64,000 nucleotides of DNA. It comes from Calamus simplicifolius (taxonomy: Eukaryota > Streptophyta > Magnoliopsida > Arecales > Arecaceae). A program made the position numbers and the translations under genes. Location of the stretch: NCBI GenBank assembly GCA_900491605.1, contig UESW01004420.1, forward strand, positions 255,796 to 319,795, given 5' to 3'. Positions 54,901 through 64,000 of the stretch are shown here, piece after piece (the first letter of the stretch is position 1; every line of letters starts with the position of its first letter). The notes beneath the pieces were generated by a model. The model saw only the letters and a list, made by a program, of their open reading frames with translations. It was not told the origin of the DNA and made no database searches.

Positions 54901-57324
54901 ATGGCTTCTTCACTTTCTTGTTCTATTTCTGAATCTGGGGGTCATTCCCCTATTCCTTCTCAACCTTCGGCTTCCTTACCGACTCATTGGACCACCTCAT
55001 CTTTTGACCATACTTCGTCGGAACGGCAGCGGACGGCCGGACATTCCGCAATCGGGAGTCGTCCGGCCGTCAGACGGACCTCCCTCCGGCGCCGTCCGAC
55101 CGTCGCTGGTCCCTCCTGAGCTGTCAAGGAGTCCCCGATTGGACTACCTCCACTATGTCTACTCAAGATATAGTGAACCTCGGGGCCAAATACAATTTTC
55201 CTCCAAACATGCGTCTGTCCTACCCCGCTCCTAATGACAAGGTAACCTCTTCCCATCCCGGAAGGGTTGCCTTGTACGGAGCTTTCTTTAAGGCAGGACT
55301 TCGATTACCTATTACACTTTCATCCTCAACCTTCTAGATAGATATTCTTTAACACCCTCCCAATTAGTCCCTAACTCCATCCGAACCATCGTTGGCTTCA
55401 TGACTCTTTGTCACCTGCAAGGTTTAGAAGCTAGCATCTCCTTATTTCGTAGCTTTTATACCCTCCGTAAGCAAGCAGGTTGGTGGTCCTTTACACCTAG
55501 ACCCACTAGGATCCTCAGATTGTATCTTCCCACTCTATCAAAGGGTGGAAAGATAAGTTCTTTTTTGCTAATGTCGAGGGGGTGAGCGGAAATTGGGAAA
55601 CACCAAATACCGACGCCAATAGGGATTCTTCCATCCTCCCGAGGGATCGAATGGCCTTTGGGCAGCTTCTGACTGCCGACATCCCTCGATGCAATCAGCT
55701 CCTGACCAAAGAAAACCTCCGTCTCGCCGGCCTTATTCCATCCAGTGGTGAGCACTTGATTACTCACCTCTTTCTCTTCTTCTTCTTCCTCTTTTTTTTT
55801 AACTCCCTTCCTTTTTTGATATAGGAATGGCACCATCACTTCGTGAGATCAGACAAGCTGCTACTAGGAAACAGAAAGCAAAGGGGGATGGGGCCCCTAT
55901 CGAGAGGAAGGCCGTCACCAAGATTACCAGGAGGGCCGATGCTGGGAGCCGGAGCCAGAGGCCTAGGCCGGAAACCGGCGCTGGAAGGAACGAGGTCGTG
56001 GAGCCCTCGCGCAGGCGCGAGGCGGTAGGAGCCCAAGCCAACGAGACCGCAAAGAATGAAGTAAGGGCCGAGGCCAGCGAGGGATTAGTGCGGAGTGAGG
56101 CAGGAAGAATGGATTTGCCCTCACCAGCACCGGCTCCCCTTCCGTTATTCTGCTCGACATCTCTCCGGAGCGAGTTGCCAAAGCATCGTCACCCCCGCCC
56201 GAAGCCATCAAAGCGGAGCCGGCCCATTCAACTACAAAGCCGACTCCCAAGCCGCCCTATCTCCCAAAGGGGCGACAACCGAGGGGCCTCCACCAGCAGA
56301 TCGGAGGGAGCAGAATCGGAGGCGGAGTCCTCACACACGGTCCCTAAGTCAGCGGAGGGGAGCGGTGTCGATCCTTCCTTCTAGTCAATCCTGGCGAACT
56401 ATAGTCGCTGGGCCGAGCGAACATTGGATCAGGCGTCCGTGCCTGAGCTACAGGGATTCCTCCGACATCAAGGGAGGGTCAAATTCTTCCGAGAGGCGTC
56501 TGTGGCACACCTCTGGGTAAGCCTTGTTCTAACTTTTTCTTCTTTCTTTTTAGATTGTTTTCTAGGTCTAACCTAGATATTCTACCCAGGCCTTGAATTC
56601 TATGACCGCCATGAGGGACCTTTGGGCCCAGGCCGATGCCGCCCTCGATCAATCATTGGAGGAGATGCGAGCACTCCGGGCTAGGGCAGAGAGGGCGAAA
56701 ATGGCTCTGGAGGACACCCGAGCAGAGACTTCTCGAGCGCTAAAGGGCAAAGCCGAAGCCAACCGGCTAAGAGCCGAGAAGGTAGAAGAGGGCTGGAAAT
56801 CGCCCAGCGTCAGGCGGCCAACGAGCTGGATAATGCTCAGGTGGCCGAAGAAAAACAAAGGATAGCAGAGGAAAAATTTGAGGTGGCGGAGTCGGAGGTA
56901 TACATGTTGAAGAACCGATTACACTCCGCCAACATTGAAATAGGTGTGGCCGAAGAGAGAGCTGAAAAGCAGAGGAGATCGCCCGCCAGTCTGATGCCAA
57001 GATTACAAACCTTCAGGTGGCGGTGATCGAAGCTGAAAAGAAAGCCGCCGAGGCCGAGCAAAAGATTATGGAGGTCGAGAAGAAGGTTGCGGAGGCCGAG
57101 CAGAAAGCCTCCGCGGTGAAGAAGAGAGCCACTGAGGCCGTAGAGAACTTCAGGAAGCCTAGCGCCTTTAGCAAGGAATTGGCCGAGTCGACGGCATTTG
57201 CATACGAGGGCGGCTTCCAGGACCGCAAGGAAAAGATCAAAAGCTCTACGGCCTCGAGGGGATCGAGGGGTTGGAGCCAGACGAAGTCCCTGAAGATGAC
57301 AACCTAGCTCCGAGTGAACCTTAG
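54901..57324 (+). pseudogene. Antisense gene of Gypsy D (Transposase_28-like domain plus coiled coil)
   Basis: Spliced plus-strand gene opposite to the polyprotein. Exon 1 54901-55747 starts MASSLSCSISESGGHS. From 55155 it carries a domain like PF04195 (putative gypsy-type transposon): VALYGAFFKAGLRLPI, SLTPSQLVPNSIRTIVGFMT, LCHLQGLEASISLFRSFYTL and GWWSFTPRP. The GTGAGC donor is at 55748. Exon 2 55825-56516 is a basic Pro/Ser/Arg-rich linker starting APSLREIRQAATRKQ. Exon 3 56590-57324 is a long Ala/Glu/Lys coiled coil (AEAEQKIMEVEKKVAEAEQK) ending near DDNLAPSEP. Frameshifts near 55120, 55315, 56385, 56800 and 56970 mean it is no longer intact. The domain order suggests an oligomerising nuclear or particle-associated protein; function is not known for this family. 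Confidence 0.72.
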
Positions 57325-57599
57325 TCTCCTTCATTTTCATTGTATTGCTTCAAGTCCGATTTAAATCAGAAATTTTGTAAACTTTGGCTATTAATGAATC
57401 TTTTGATCCGTAACGCTTATGTCTTGGATCATAGTTGGGTTTGCTAATGTGTGAGTTGACGCGAACCAAAAACCTTTGGCCGAAAAATTACAACACGGTT
57501 TTTTTAGGGACTTTAGAAAATCAATTAGAGAACTGATGTGGAATCAGTCTTAGTTGCTGACATGGAGGTCAGAACAATAGATAGTGTAGGACCATACTC

Positions 57600-58170
57600 G
57601 TGTCGACGCGAAGTCGTTAAATGCCAACGCGAGGTTGAATAGAATGCCGACGCGGAGCCGAGCCTTGAGTTCCGACACGGAGCCGGACCTTAAGTGCTGA
57701 TGCGGAGCGGGCTTTGAGTGCCGATGCGGAGCTGGGCTTAAGCGCCGACGCGGAGCCGGGCTTTGGTGCCGATGCGGAGCCGGGCTTTGAGTGCCGATGC
57801 GGAGCCGGCTTTGAGTGCGACGCGGAGCCGGGCTTTGGTGCCGGTGCGGAGCCGAGCTTTAGGTGCCGACGCGGAGTCGGGCTTTGGTACCGACGCAGCC
57901 GGGCTTTGGTGCCGACGCGAGCCGGGCTTTAGGTGCCGATGCGGAGCCGGGCTTTGAGTGCCGACGCGGAGCCGGGCTTTAGGTGCCGACACGGTGCCGG
58001 GCTTTAGAGCCAGGCTTTGAGTGCCGATGCGGAGCCGGGCTTTAGGTGCCCGCGGAACGGGCTTTGGTGCCGATGCAAAGCCGGGCTTTGAGTGCCGATG
58101 CGGAGCCGGGCTTTGAGTGCCGACGCGGAGCTTTGTGGCTTTAGGTGCCGACGCGTAGACGGGCTTTAGG
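57600..58170. repeat. Motif array between antisense gene and integrase of Gypsy D
   Basis: About 22 copies of a 24-25 bp unit, gccgatgcggagccgggctttgag with variants. Long ORFs on both strands (163 codons minus) simply translate it. It separates two convergent 3' ends. The core CGGAGCCG is shared with the U3 array. Confidence 0.92.
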
Positions 58171-58299
58171 TGAGAAGTAAGGTCATTCAAAATATAGCAA
58201 TGAGAGTATTTTGAATAGCACTCTGGCAAGCAGGTTCAAATTAAGGAAGTCAGCAAACTACTGATAGTACCGATGTAGGTTGTCTGCATTCCAAGCGCG

Positions 58300-59500
58300 G
58301 GGGAGAGATTTCCCGTCTAGCCCCTCAACTTTGTATGCCCCATGATGAAGCACCTCCGTGACACGATATGGTCCTTCCCATTTTGGTGCTAGCTTGCCTC
58401 CTTCTATCGGTTTGATATTTCGGCTCGTCGCAGGACGAGGTCTCCAGGGCGGAATGTCTTAGACCGTACTCAAGCATTGTAGTATCTGGCCGCTCGCTGA
58501 TGGAAAGCCGCCATGCGGAGTCGCGCTTGGTCTCGCAATTCTTCCACTAGGTCCAGATCGGCTCGCAGCTGGCTTGGGTTGCCCTCTTCGTAGTATAACT
58601 CTATCCGGGGGCTGGGGACACCTATCTCCATCGGAATGATGGCCTCGGTCCCAAAAACCAGGCTAAAAGGAGTTTCCCCGGTGGGGCTCATGGCGTTGTG
58701 TGGTAGGCCCACAATACACTGGGGAGCTCTTCCACCCACGTCCTTTACAGCCATCTAGCCGGGCCCTGAGTCCTTGGAGGATAATGCGATTGGTCACTTC
58801 GGCTGCGCCATTGGTCTGGGGGTGCCCCACAGAAGTGAACCGTTGCCGAATGCCCAGCCCAGTGCAGAATTCGGAAGGCCACGTTGTCAAATGTCGGCCG
58901 TTGTCAGTGACGAGGGTGTGCGGCAGCCCGAACCGGCATACTACAGACTTCCAAAAGAAGGATATTACCTTGCCCTCGGTGATCTTGGTGAGTGCTTCAG
59001 CTTTGATCCACTTGGTGAAATGGTCAACGTCTACTAATAATAATTTGCATTGTCCAGAGGCTGGAGGTAATGGTCCCAAAATGTCCATACCCCATTGGGC
59101 AAATGGCCAAGGTGCAGTCAGGGGGTCAGCTAGACGTCGGTTGGTGTTGGATATTAGTATGGCGTTGGCAACTATCACACCTCTTGACAAGCTCGGACGC
59201 ATCCTTCATTGCCACCAATAATATCCCTACCGCAAGGCTTTGTACGCCAAGGCTCTGCCCCCCAGATGGCTTCCACATATGCCTTCATGTATCTCCCACA
59301 GGATATAATCTGCTTCTGTGGGGCCGAAGCACCTGAGAACTGGGTATGAGATGACCTTCGATAGAGTTTTCCTTCCATTATAAAAAACTTCGGAGTCCAT
59401 CTTTTGAGTTGCCTGGCCTCGGCCGGTCTTCAGGGAGGGTACCGTTGGTAAGGTACTGGATATAAGCGTCCATCCAGGAAGGCTCCTGCTCAACTGGTAG
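58300..59500 (-). pseudogene. Integrase of Gypsy D
   Basis: From right to left: a zinc-binding segment with ILWEIHEGICGSHLGGRALA (59310-59240). The catalytic core follows: FAQWGMDILGPLPPASGQ (first Asp), LLLVDVDHFTKWIKAEAL, HTLVTDNGRHL (second Asp) and FTSVGHPQTNGAAEVTNRII (Glu). A shift near 58740 leads to the C-terminal segment TGETPFSLVFGTEAIIPMEI, then NPSQLRADLDLVEELR. All three DDE residues are present. Another decayed stretch follows to about 58300 with GPYRVTEVLHHGAYKVE-like words. Likely inactive only because of frameshifts. Confidence 0.88.
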
Positions 59501-60140
59501 GGCTTCTCTCGTTACTTCAATACTTGGGGCTTCCAGGTGCTCTATATAAGCTCTTCCCAACATCCCGTCGGCTGAGGTGGCAAGATGGGACAAGACGTTC
59601 GCTCTAGCATTTTCCCCTCGAGGAATATAGCTAACATTGAAATAAGTTAAGAGAGAAGCTTGCGACTGCACCATACTCAAGTAGTGGGACATGATAGGAT
59701 CCCTCGCTTCATACTCCCCTGTGATTTGGCCAGTGACCAGCTGGGAGTCAGTGAATGCTCTAAGGCGCTTCACTCCGAGCTCTTGGGCTAATCTTATCCC
59801 AGACAGTAGGGCTTATACTCTGCCTGATTATTGGTGGCTGGAAAGAGAAAGCAGAGTGCACACTCGGTTACAACTCCGTCTGAGTTGGCCAGGATGAGTC
59901 CCCTCCGCTCCCTTGAGAATTTGATGCCCCGTCCACATGAAGGATCCATTCATCATCTCCAGCTCCAGAAATCGAGGGGTTTGCAGGGGCCTCTTCGGGT
60001 TGCTCCTCGCCCCAGGTACACTCGACCAAGAAATCTGCCAGGACCTGGGATTTCATGGCTGACCGAGGGTGGAAAGATAGATCAAATTCCCCCAGCTTGA
60101 GTGCCCACTTTGCCAATCGGCCCGAAGTGTCTGGGCGAGC
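59378..60140 (-). pseudogene. Second (Tat-type) RNase H of Gypsy D
   Basis: A plant RVT_3-type RNase H follows the Gypsy RNase H: DDEWILHVDGASNSQGSG (first Asp) at about 59960-59910, then after a frameshift RLRAFTDSQLVTGQITGEYE, ARDPIMSHYLSMVQ and NVSYIPRGENARANVLSHLA. A second, archaeal-like RNase H after the ordinary one is a known Tat-lineage trait. The words LADFLVECTW just before it are the usual linker. Confidence 0.82.
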
Positions 60141-60480
60141 GAGAATCGTCTTGAGAGGTTGGTCCGTGATCACTACGATCGGATGGGCTTGAAAATATGA
60201 TCGAGGCGCTGGGCAGACACGATCAATGCGAAGATAATCTTCTCAATCTTTGAGTACCTGATCTCCGCATCGTGGAGCACCTTGCTAGTGTAATACACCG
60301 GCTTTTGCATGCCGTTGGTGTCCATGCAGACCAGCACAGAACTAACGGCCTCGGAGAAGCCACGAGGTACAGAAGCAGTTCTTCTCCACCCGTTGGCTTG
60401 GACAGCAGTGGCGGGGTGGATAGGAATTCCTTCAGCCCCTCGAAGGCCTTCTAACACTCTTTGTCCATTCGAATCCATTG
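60140..60480 (-). pseudogene. RT connection and Gypsy RNase H of element D
   Basis: Reads PVYYTSKVLHDAEIRYSKIE, IIFALIVSAQRLDHIF, then after a shift VITDQPLKTILARPDTSGR and LAKWALKLGEFDLSFHPRSA. This is the ordinary Gypsy RNase H region, often degenerate in Tat elements. Confidence 0.8.
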
Positions 60481-60645
60481 GCCCTGCGGAGCGCCTTGAA
60501 GAAAGGCAGGCACCTCTTAGCGGACTTGGACAGAAAACGGCTCAAGGCCGCCACCCTTCCGTCAGGCGTGTACTTCCTTCTTGTTGGTGGGAGACCTCAT
60601 GTCCAAGATGGCTTGAACTTTATCAGGGTTCGCCTCGATTCCTCG

Positions 60646-61340
60646 TCATGTTACCATGAAACCCAAGAACTTTCCGGCTATCACCCCAAAGGCACATTTG
60701 CGTGGGTTCAGCCTCATTTGGTATCGGCGAAGGTTGTCGAAGGTCTCCGTTAGGTCGATATGGCTGTGGCGTGGACACTTTTTGTCAGCATGTCGTCCAT
60801 ACACCTCCATGTTGCGTCCTATCTGGCCTTCGAAGACTTTGTTCATTAGCCTTTGGTAAGTGGCCCCCGCATTCTTTAGCCCGAATGGCATTACCTTGTA
60901 GCAGTACAATCCCTTCTCAGTTATGAAGGAGGTAGCCTCTTCATCCACTGGGTTCATCCTGATTTGGTTGTACCCGAAAAAGGCATCCATGAAACTAAGG
61001 GTCTCATGGCCGGATGTGGTGTCCACCAGTTGATCGATCCGAGGCAAAGGGAAGCTATCCTTGGGGCATGCTTTGTTGAGGTCGGTGAAGTCTATGCACA
61101 TCCTCCAGCTTCCATTAGTCTTACGGACCATCACCACGTTGGCCAACTATTTGGGGTAATGAAATTCCTGAATGTGGCCTGCAGCCACAGCTTACGGACT
61201 TCCTCATCGATAGCTTTTTGTCTTTCTGGAGCAAAGCTCCTTTTCTTCTGTCGAACTGGTCGGCACTCTGGCCTGAGGTTGAGCCGATGGGTGATCACAT
61301 CCTCAGGGACGCCTGGCATGTTGATGACGACCATGCAAAG
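60646..61340 (-). pseudogene. Reverse transcriptase of Gypsy D
   Basis: The N-terminal part is VPEDVITHRLNLRPECRPVR, KKRSFAPERQKAIDEEVRKL (61310-61200). Then comes MANVVMVRKTNGSWRMCIDF, LNKACPKDSFPLPRIDQLVD, LSFMDAFFGYNQIRMNP, EKGLYCYKVMPFGLKNAGAT and LNPRKCAFGV. At 60789-60803 the catalytic YVDD box is disrupted: the DNA after the tyrosine codon lacks two bases, so the frame leaves and later returns. A functional RT is therefore not encoded by this copy. Confidence 0.88.
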
Positions 61341-61445
61341 ATGTCAGCGTTGGCACGCATGAAGGTGAGGAGTCGATCGCGCGCCTCTTCCGGAAGCAGC
61401 GCTCCAACCTGGATGGTCCTTGTTGGGTCCTCCCCCAAGGGAAGG

Positions 61446-62147
61446 TCAGGAGGTGCTCGGCTGGCTCTCCTCTCCTTCCCAACTCTTGGGGATCAAGTGT
61501 CTCAGAGGCTGTTGCCGAGGCCGCCTCCAGTGGACTGGAGATAAGTGGCAGCAAAGTGGTGGCGGGCTTTGCTCTCCCTTCATTTCTCCAACCCCTTCGT
61601 CGGTGGGAAACCTCACTAATAATCTCTTGGTGGAGATGATGGCATCCAGCAAATTCAAGCCTGGCCTTCCCAGGATAGCGTTATAAGCCAACGGGACCCG
61701 GACCACCAGGAAATTTATGACTACCGTACTTTGACGCGGAGGAGTCCCAGCCATGACAGGGAGGGCGATCTCCCCTTCAAAGCTCACAGAGTCCCCAGTA
61801 AATCCCATTAAAGGCGTGGCGACTGGTCGAAGGGAGGAATTTGACAGGTTCATGTGAACAAAGGCCTCGTAGCTCAAAACATCCACAGAACTTCCACTAT
61901 CCACTAAAATTCTTTTTACAGGGTGTTTGGCTATGGTCATGAACATGACGACGCTGTCGTCATGCTTATTAACTACCCCATCTAAGTCCTTCCCAAAGAA
62001 AGGAATTACAGAGTCTACCCTCTCTCGCCGTCTTTTCGAGCTGCCATCTGCCCCCCAAGAAATCATAGCTATGGTCTTCTCCGTAGGGGCGTTGTCGACA
62101 CCTGTCGGAGGCACCAATGAACCCAAACATGAAGGTTTCCCCTTCAA
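61446..62147 (-). pseudogene. Aspartic protease of Gypsy D
   Basis: Open 233-codon frame. The active site reads VKRILVDSGSSVDVLSYEAF with the DSG triad intact. Further family words are GFTGDSVSFEGEIALPV and YNAILGRPGLNLLDAIISTK. The upstream segment TIAMISWGADGSSKRRR is the usual gag-protease linker (I.SGG). Cleaves the polyprotein during particle maturation. The frame itself is intact but it depends on a broken polyprotein. Confidence 0.85.
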
Positions 62148-62196
62148 ACGAACTTGCCCAAGTGACCCTGCTAGACAAGCTCTTCAATGGCCTTCT

Positions 62197-63588
62197 TCAA
62201 ATGGCGGCAGTCCTCAGTTCATGGTCGTAGTCTCGGTGGTACCGGCAGTAAAGCTCCTTGCTACGGGGAGTCCCTGACTTCATGGGAGGTGGACGTTGAA
62301 AGTAAGGCTCCTCCTCGATTTCTAACAGAATGTGAGATATCGGAGCCAAGAGGGGGGTGAACTGCTCCTTGGGAACAAGCATCTGAGGCCGATGGTCTGA
62401 GCGGTGGGGAGGCTCAGGCTTCTAGGACCGTGCTCCGGCAGACTCCGTGGATGCGGTTTCTTGCTGGAGCTCTTATCAGCTTCCCTCCTGGAAGAGTCCG
62501 CCTCGTTGGCGCGAATGTACTTCTACGCCCGGCTTAGAAGCTCGCGTAAGAGTTAGGAGGCTTCTTATCCAGGGAATAGGTGAACCTAGAAGGATGAAGT
62601 CCTCGCTTTAATGCCAAAGTGGCTACAGAATCATCCAAATTATACACATCCAGCGCGCCTCCTTGAACCGAGCGACGAAGTCCTTCAGGGTCTCGCCACT
62701 CCTTTGCTGAACAGCGAATAAGCTATCGGCCACTCGTGGGATCTTCCGGCACGCATCAAAGTAGGCCAGGAAAGATCGCTCGAGCTGTCGGAAGGAATTG
62801 ATGCTGCGCGGTGGTAGGCGAGAATACCATGCCCGCGCCGCCTTACGAAGGGTGGCAGGAAAGGCGACACATAGGAGGGAGTTCGTCGCTCCCTGGACCT
62901 GCATGAGAACCTTGTAGCTCTCCAGGTGGTCAAAGGGTCCGTCGTGCCATCATATGGGTCCAACTGGGGAGACAGAAATGGGATGGGACCAGTTCCTCCA
63001 TGATGCGGCGGGAGAACGGGGGACGATGATCGTAGTTCGTCCCGTGAGGGTTAGTGATCCGGCGACTAAGCTCCTCCAACCGTTGATGATACTCATCGAG
63101 CCGTTGTTCGGCCCGACGAGCGGTCTTCCTGTTGGTGTCATCTTTAGAGGAGTCAGAAGATGAAGCCGGTGAAGATCACCGGTGCAAGGAGTACACCCGT
63201 CTTGGCCCCTTCTCACCCGGCCATCGGTGGGAACGATCAGAATGATGGGAGGAAGACCGCCGTCGCTTTGAAGCCGCTCGGCGATGAGGTTCAGGAGGCG
63301 AGTGATGGGAGGCCTCAGGTGTAGCCCTGCCTTGATGAGATTAATTGCTCCACCCCCCTTCGCGCGACGGGGGGGGGGGGGCTGAGGAGCAGCAGCAAAG
63401 CAGTGTTCCTGCAATCCCCGCACCACCGTCATTAGGTCCTACACCTGATGAGCTAGAACCTCAAGCTGATCAGACTGGTTCATCTGTGCAGGGGGCGGAG
63501 CATGGAGGTTGGCCTCCGATTGCTCAGCCTGCGGAAGGCGTTCCGCGGCATGGATGGTGGAAGCTTTCTGAGCTCGCGTTGTCACCAT
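62197..63588 (-). pseudogene. Gag of Gypsy D
   Basis: The likely start at 63588 (MVTTRAQKASTIHAAERLPQ) is about 60 bases after the primer site. An in-frame TAG at 63439-63441 (probably from CAG) follows. The central gag domain reads MDPYDGTTDPL (62963-62930), then in another frame GATNSLLCVAFPATLRKAAR, WYSRLPPRSINSFRQLERSF and VQQRSGETLKDFVARFKEA. The C-terminal part is HILLEIEEEPYF and ELYCRYHRDYDHE near 62330-62200. At least three frameshifts. It forms the particle shell. Confidence 0.85.
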
Positions 63589-63649
63589 CGTCTTCCTTGC
63601 AGAAATCTGTGGGGTCACAGAGAGAACTTTCGCCTTCCACGTGTGTGCC

Positions 63650-63667
63650 CCCCTACCTGGCGCGCCA
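63650..63667 (-). promoter_or_regulatory. Primer binding site of Gypsy D
   Basis: The minus strand reads TGGCGCGCCAGGTAGGGG, three bases from the LTR edge at 63671. Its TGG start and position are as expected; I cannot assign the tRNA by eye. Confidence 0.75.
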
Positions 63668-63670
63668 ATC

Positions 63671-64000
63671 TGATGCTGCCAAGTCACTTGTGATGAGCGT
63701 TGGGCATGCTGAGATCTTCGGGGGCCTCCAAATGGGGTGGAAAGGTTGTCTTCTTCCTCCGAAAACCTGCAAGAAGTCCCCGGGCCGGTGGCTCCATCGA
63801 GGACCCTCCGACGCTCAAGTCAGTGAGCTTGTAGATCAGAAATATGTTGTGTGTGTATTTTTCAGAGAAGAAGAGGATCCCCCAGGCTGAGCTCGGGGCC
63901 CTCTTTTTATATCTATCTAGGGGGTTCCTTTTTCCGTTCCGTTTCGAACCGTCGAATCTTCTTGTTAGGATCGGCTTCCGCGAACGGCAGGTGGGTGAGC
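63671..64000 (-). repeat. 5' LTR of Gypsy D, cut by the window edge
   Basis: First 330 bases of the right LTR, collinear with 53539-53868. About 18 differences, mostly transitions and short indels. The remaining 580 or so bases lie outside the window. Confidence 0.92.

Larger units (their letters stand above)
53539..64000 (-). mobile_element. Tat-like Gypsy retrotransposon D with antisense gene (runs off right edge)
   Basis: Minus-strand element. 3' LTR 53539-54446, antisense gene 54745-57324 (plus strand), motif array 57600-58170, then integrase, second RNase H, RNase H, RT, protease and gag up to 63588, primer site 63650-63667, 5' LTR from 63671 onward. The LTR copies match at about 94-95% over the 330 bases that can be compared, so it is the youngest LTR element with comparable LTRs in the window. 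Features that place it in the Tat lineage: the extra antisense ORF, dual RNase H and gag/integrase motifs. It inserted into Copia E; the left flank pentamer is tcgct. Confidence 0.92.

Noticed and set aside
55456..56250. Minus-strand ORFs of 95-127 codons over the antisense gene of Gypsy D
   Set aside because: The plus strand here carries the PF04195-like domain and linker with splice sites; the minus ORFs show no motifs.
57738..58229. 163-codon minus-strand ORF with repeating Pro/Ala/Lys words
   Set aside because: Translation of the 24-25 bp array between the antisense gene and integrase.
58700..59221. 173-codon plus-strand ORF and others opposite the integrase and RT of Gypsy D
   Set aside because: Antisense shadows of well-recognised integrase, RNase H and RT coding on the minus strand; no independent motifs.

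Overview
The window is nuclear DNA of a flowering plant, most likely a monocot. The evidence is spliceosomal introns with GT/AG borders, plant-type promoters, and plant transposon lineages: Sirevirus-like Copia, Tat-like Gypsy with an antisense gene, a chromodomain Gypsy, a CACTA (En/Spm) element and an L1-type LINE. The species cannot be fixed from sequence alone; the repeat style would fit a palm or similar monocot. There are no bacterial-type operons, tRNA/rRNA genes or CRISPR arrays.

Layout. 1-1139: 5' LTR, primer binding site and leader of a minus-strand LTR element (A) whose body lies off the left edge; it sits inside an antisense coiled-coil gene of a Tat-like element. 1140-7874: decayed Tat-like Gypsy material (B) with two plus-strand antisense ORFs, a short-motif tandem array, an integrase fragment fused by deletion to the gag/protease region, and the right LTR. 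8544-10690: a solo LTR with a near-perfect 5-bp duplication. 11331-28044: Sirevirus-like Copia material (C), namely a left LTR of a divergent subfamily, an RT/RNase H remnant, an env-like ORF remnant and a right LTR. That right LTR is split by a 9.09 kb CACTA transposon (18053-27142) with an exact TAG target duplication. 28045-38216: a LINE split by a chromodomain Gypsy (F, 29069-37454). 38217-49372: the only stretch poor in LTR elements. It holds one convincing host gene, a two-exon gene for a 62-residue single-pass membrane protein (38610-38903), plus a long-inverted-repeat element (40868-44440) and a tandem repeat. 49373-53538: the 3' part of a second Sirevirus-like Copia (E, minus strand). 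Inserted into its RNase H domain is a well-preserved Tat-like Gypsy (D, 53539 to beyond 64000, minus strand).

How the parts relate. Almost everything coding is transposon protein, and most of it is broken. Many lesions, including stop codons and lost catalytic residues in the protease, RT and RNase H, are single transitions of the kind expected from methylated-cytosine decay. Insertion order can be read from the nesting: LINE before F, Copia LTR before CACTA, Copia E before Tat D, Tat B before A.

The most interesting pattern is that four LTR elements from two superfamilies (B and D Gypsy/Tat; C and E Copia/Sirevirus) each carry a family-specific array of a short motif twice. One array lies in the LTR upstream of its TATA box. 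The other lies in the 3' internal region, beside the extra antisense or env-like ORF. The motif differs between elements but the layout recurs.
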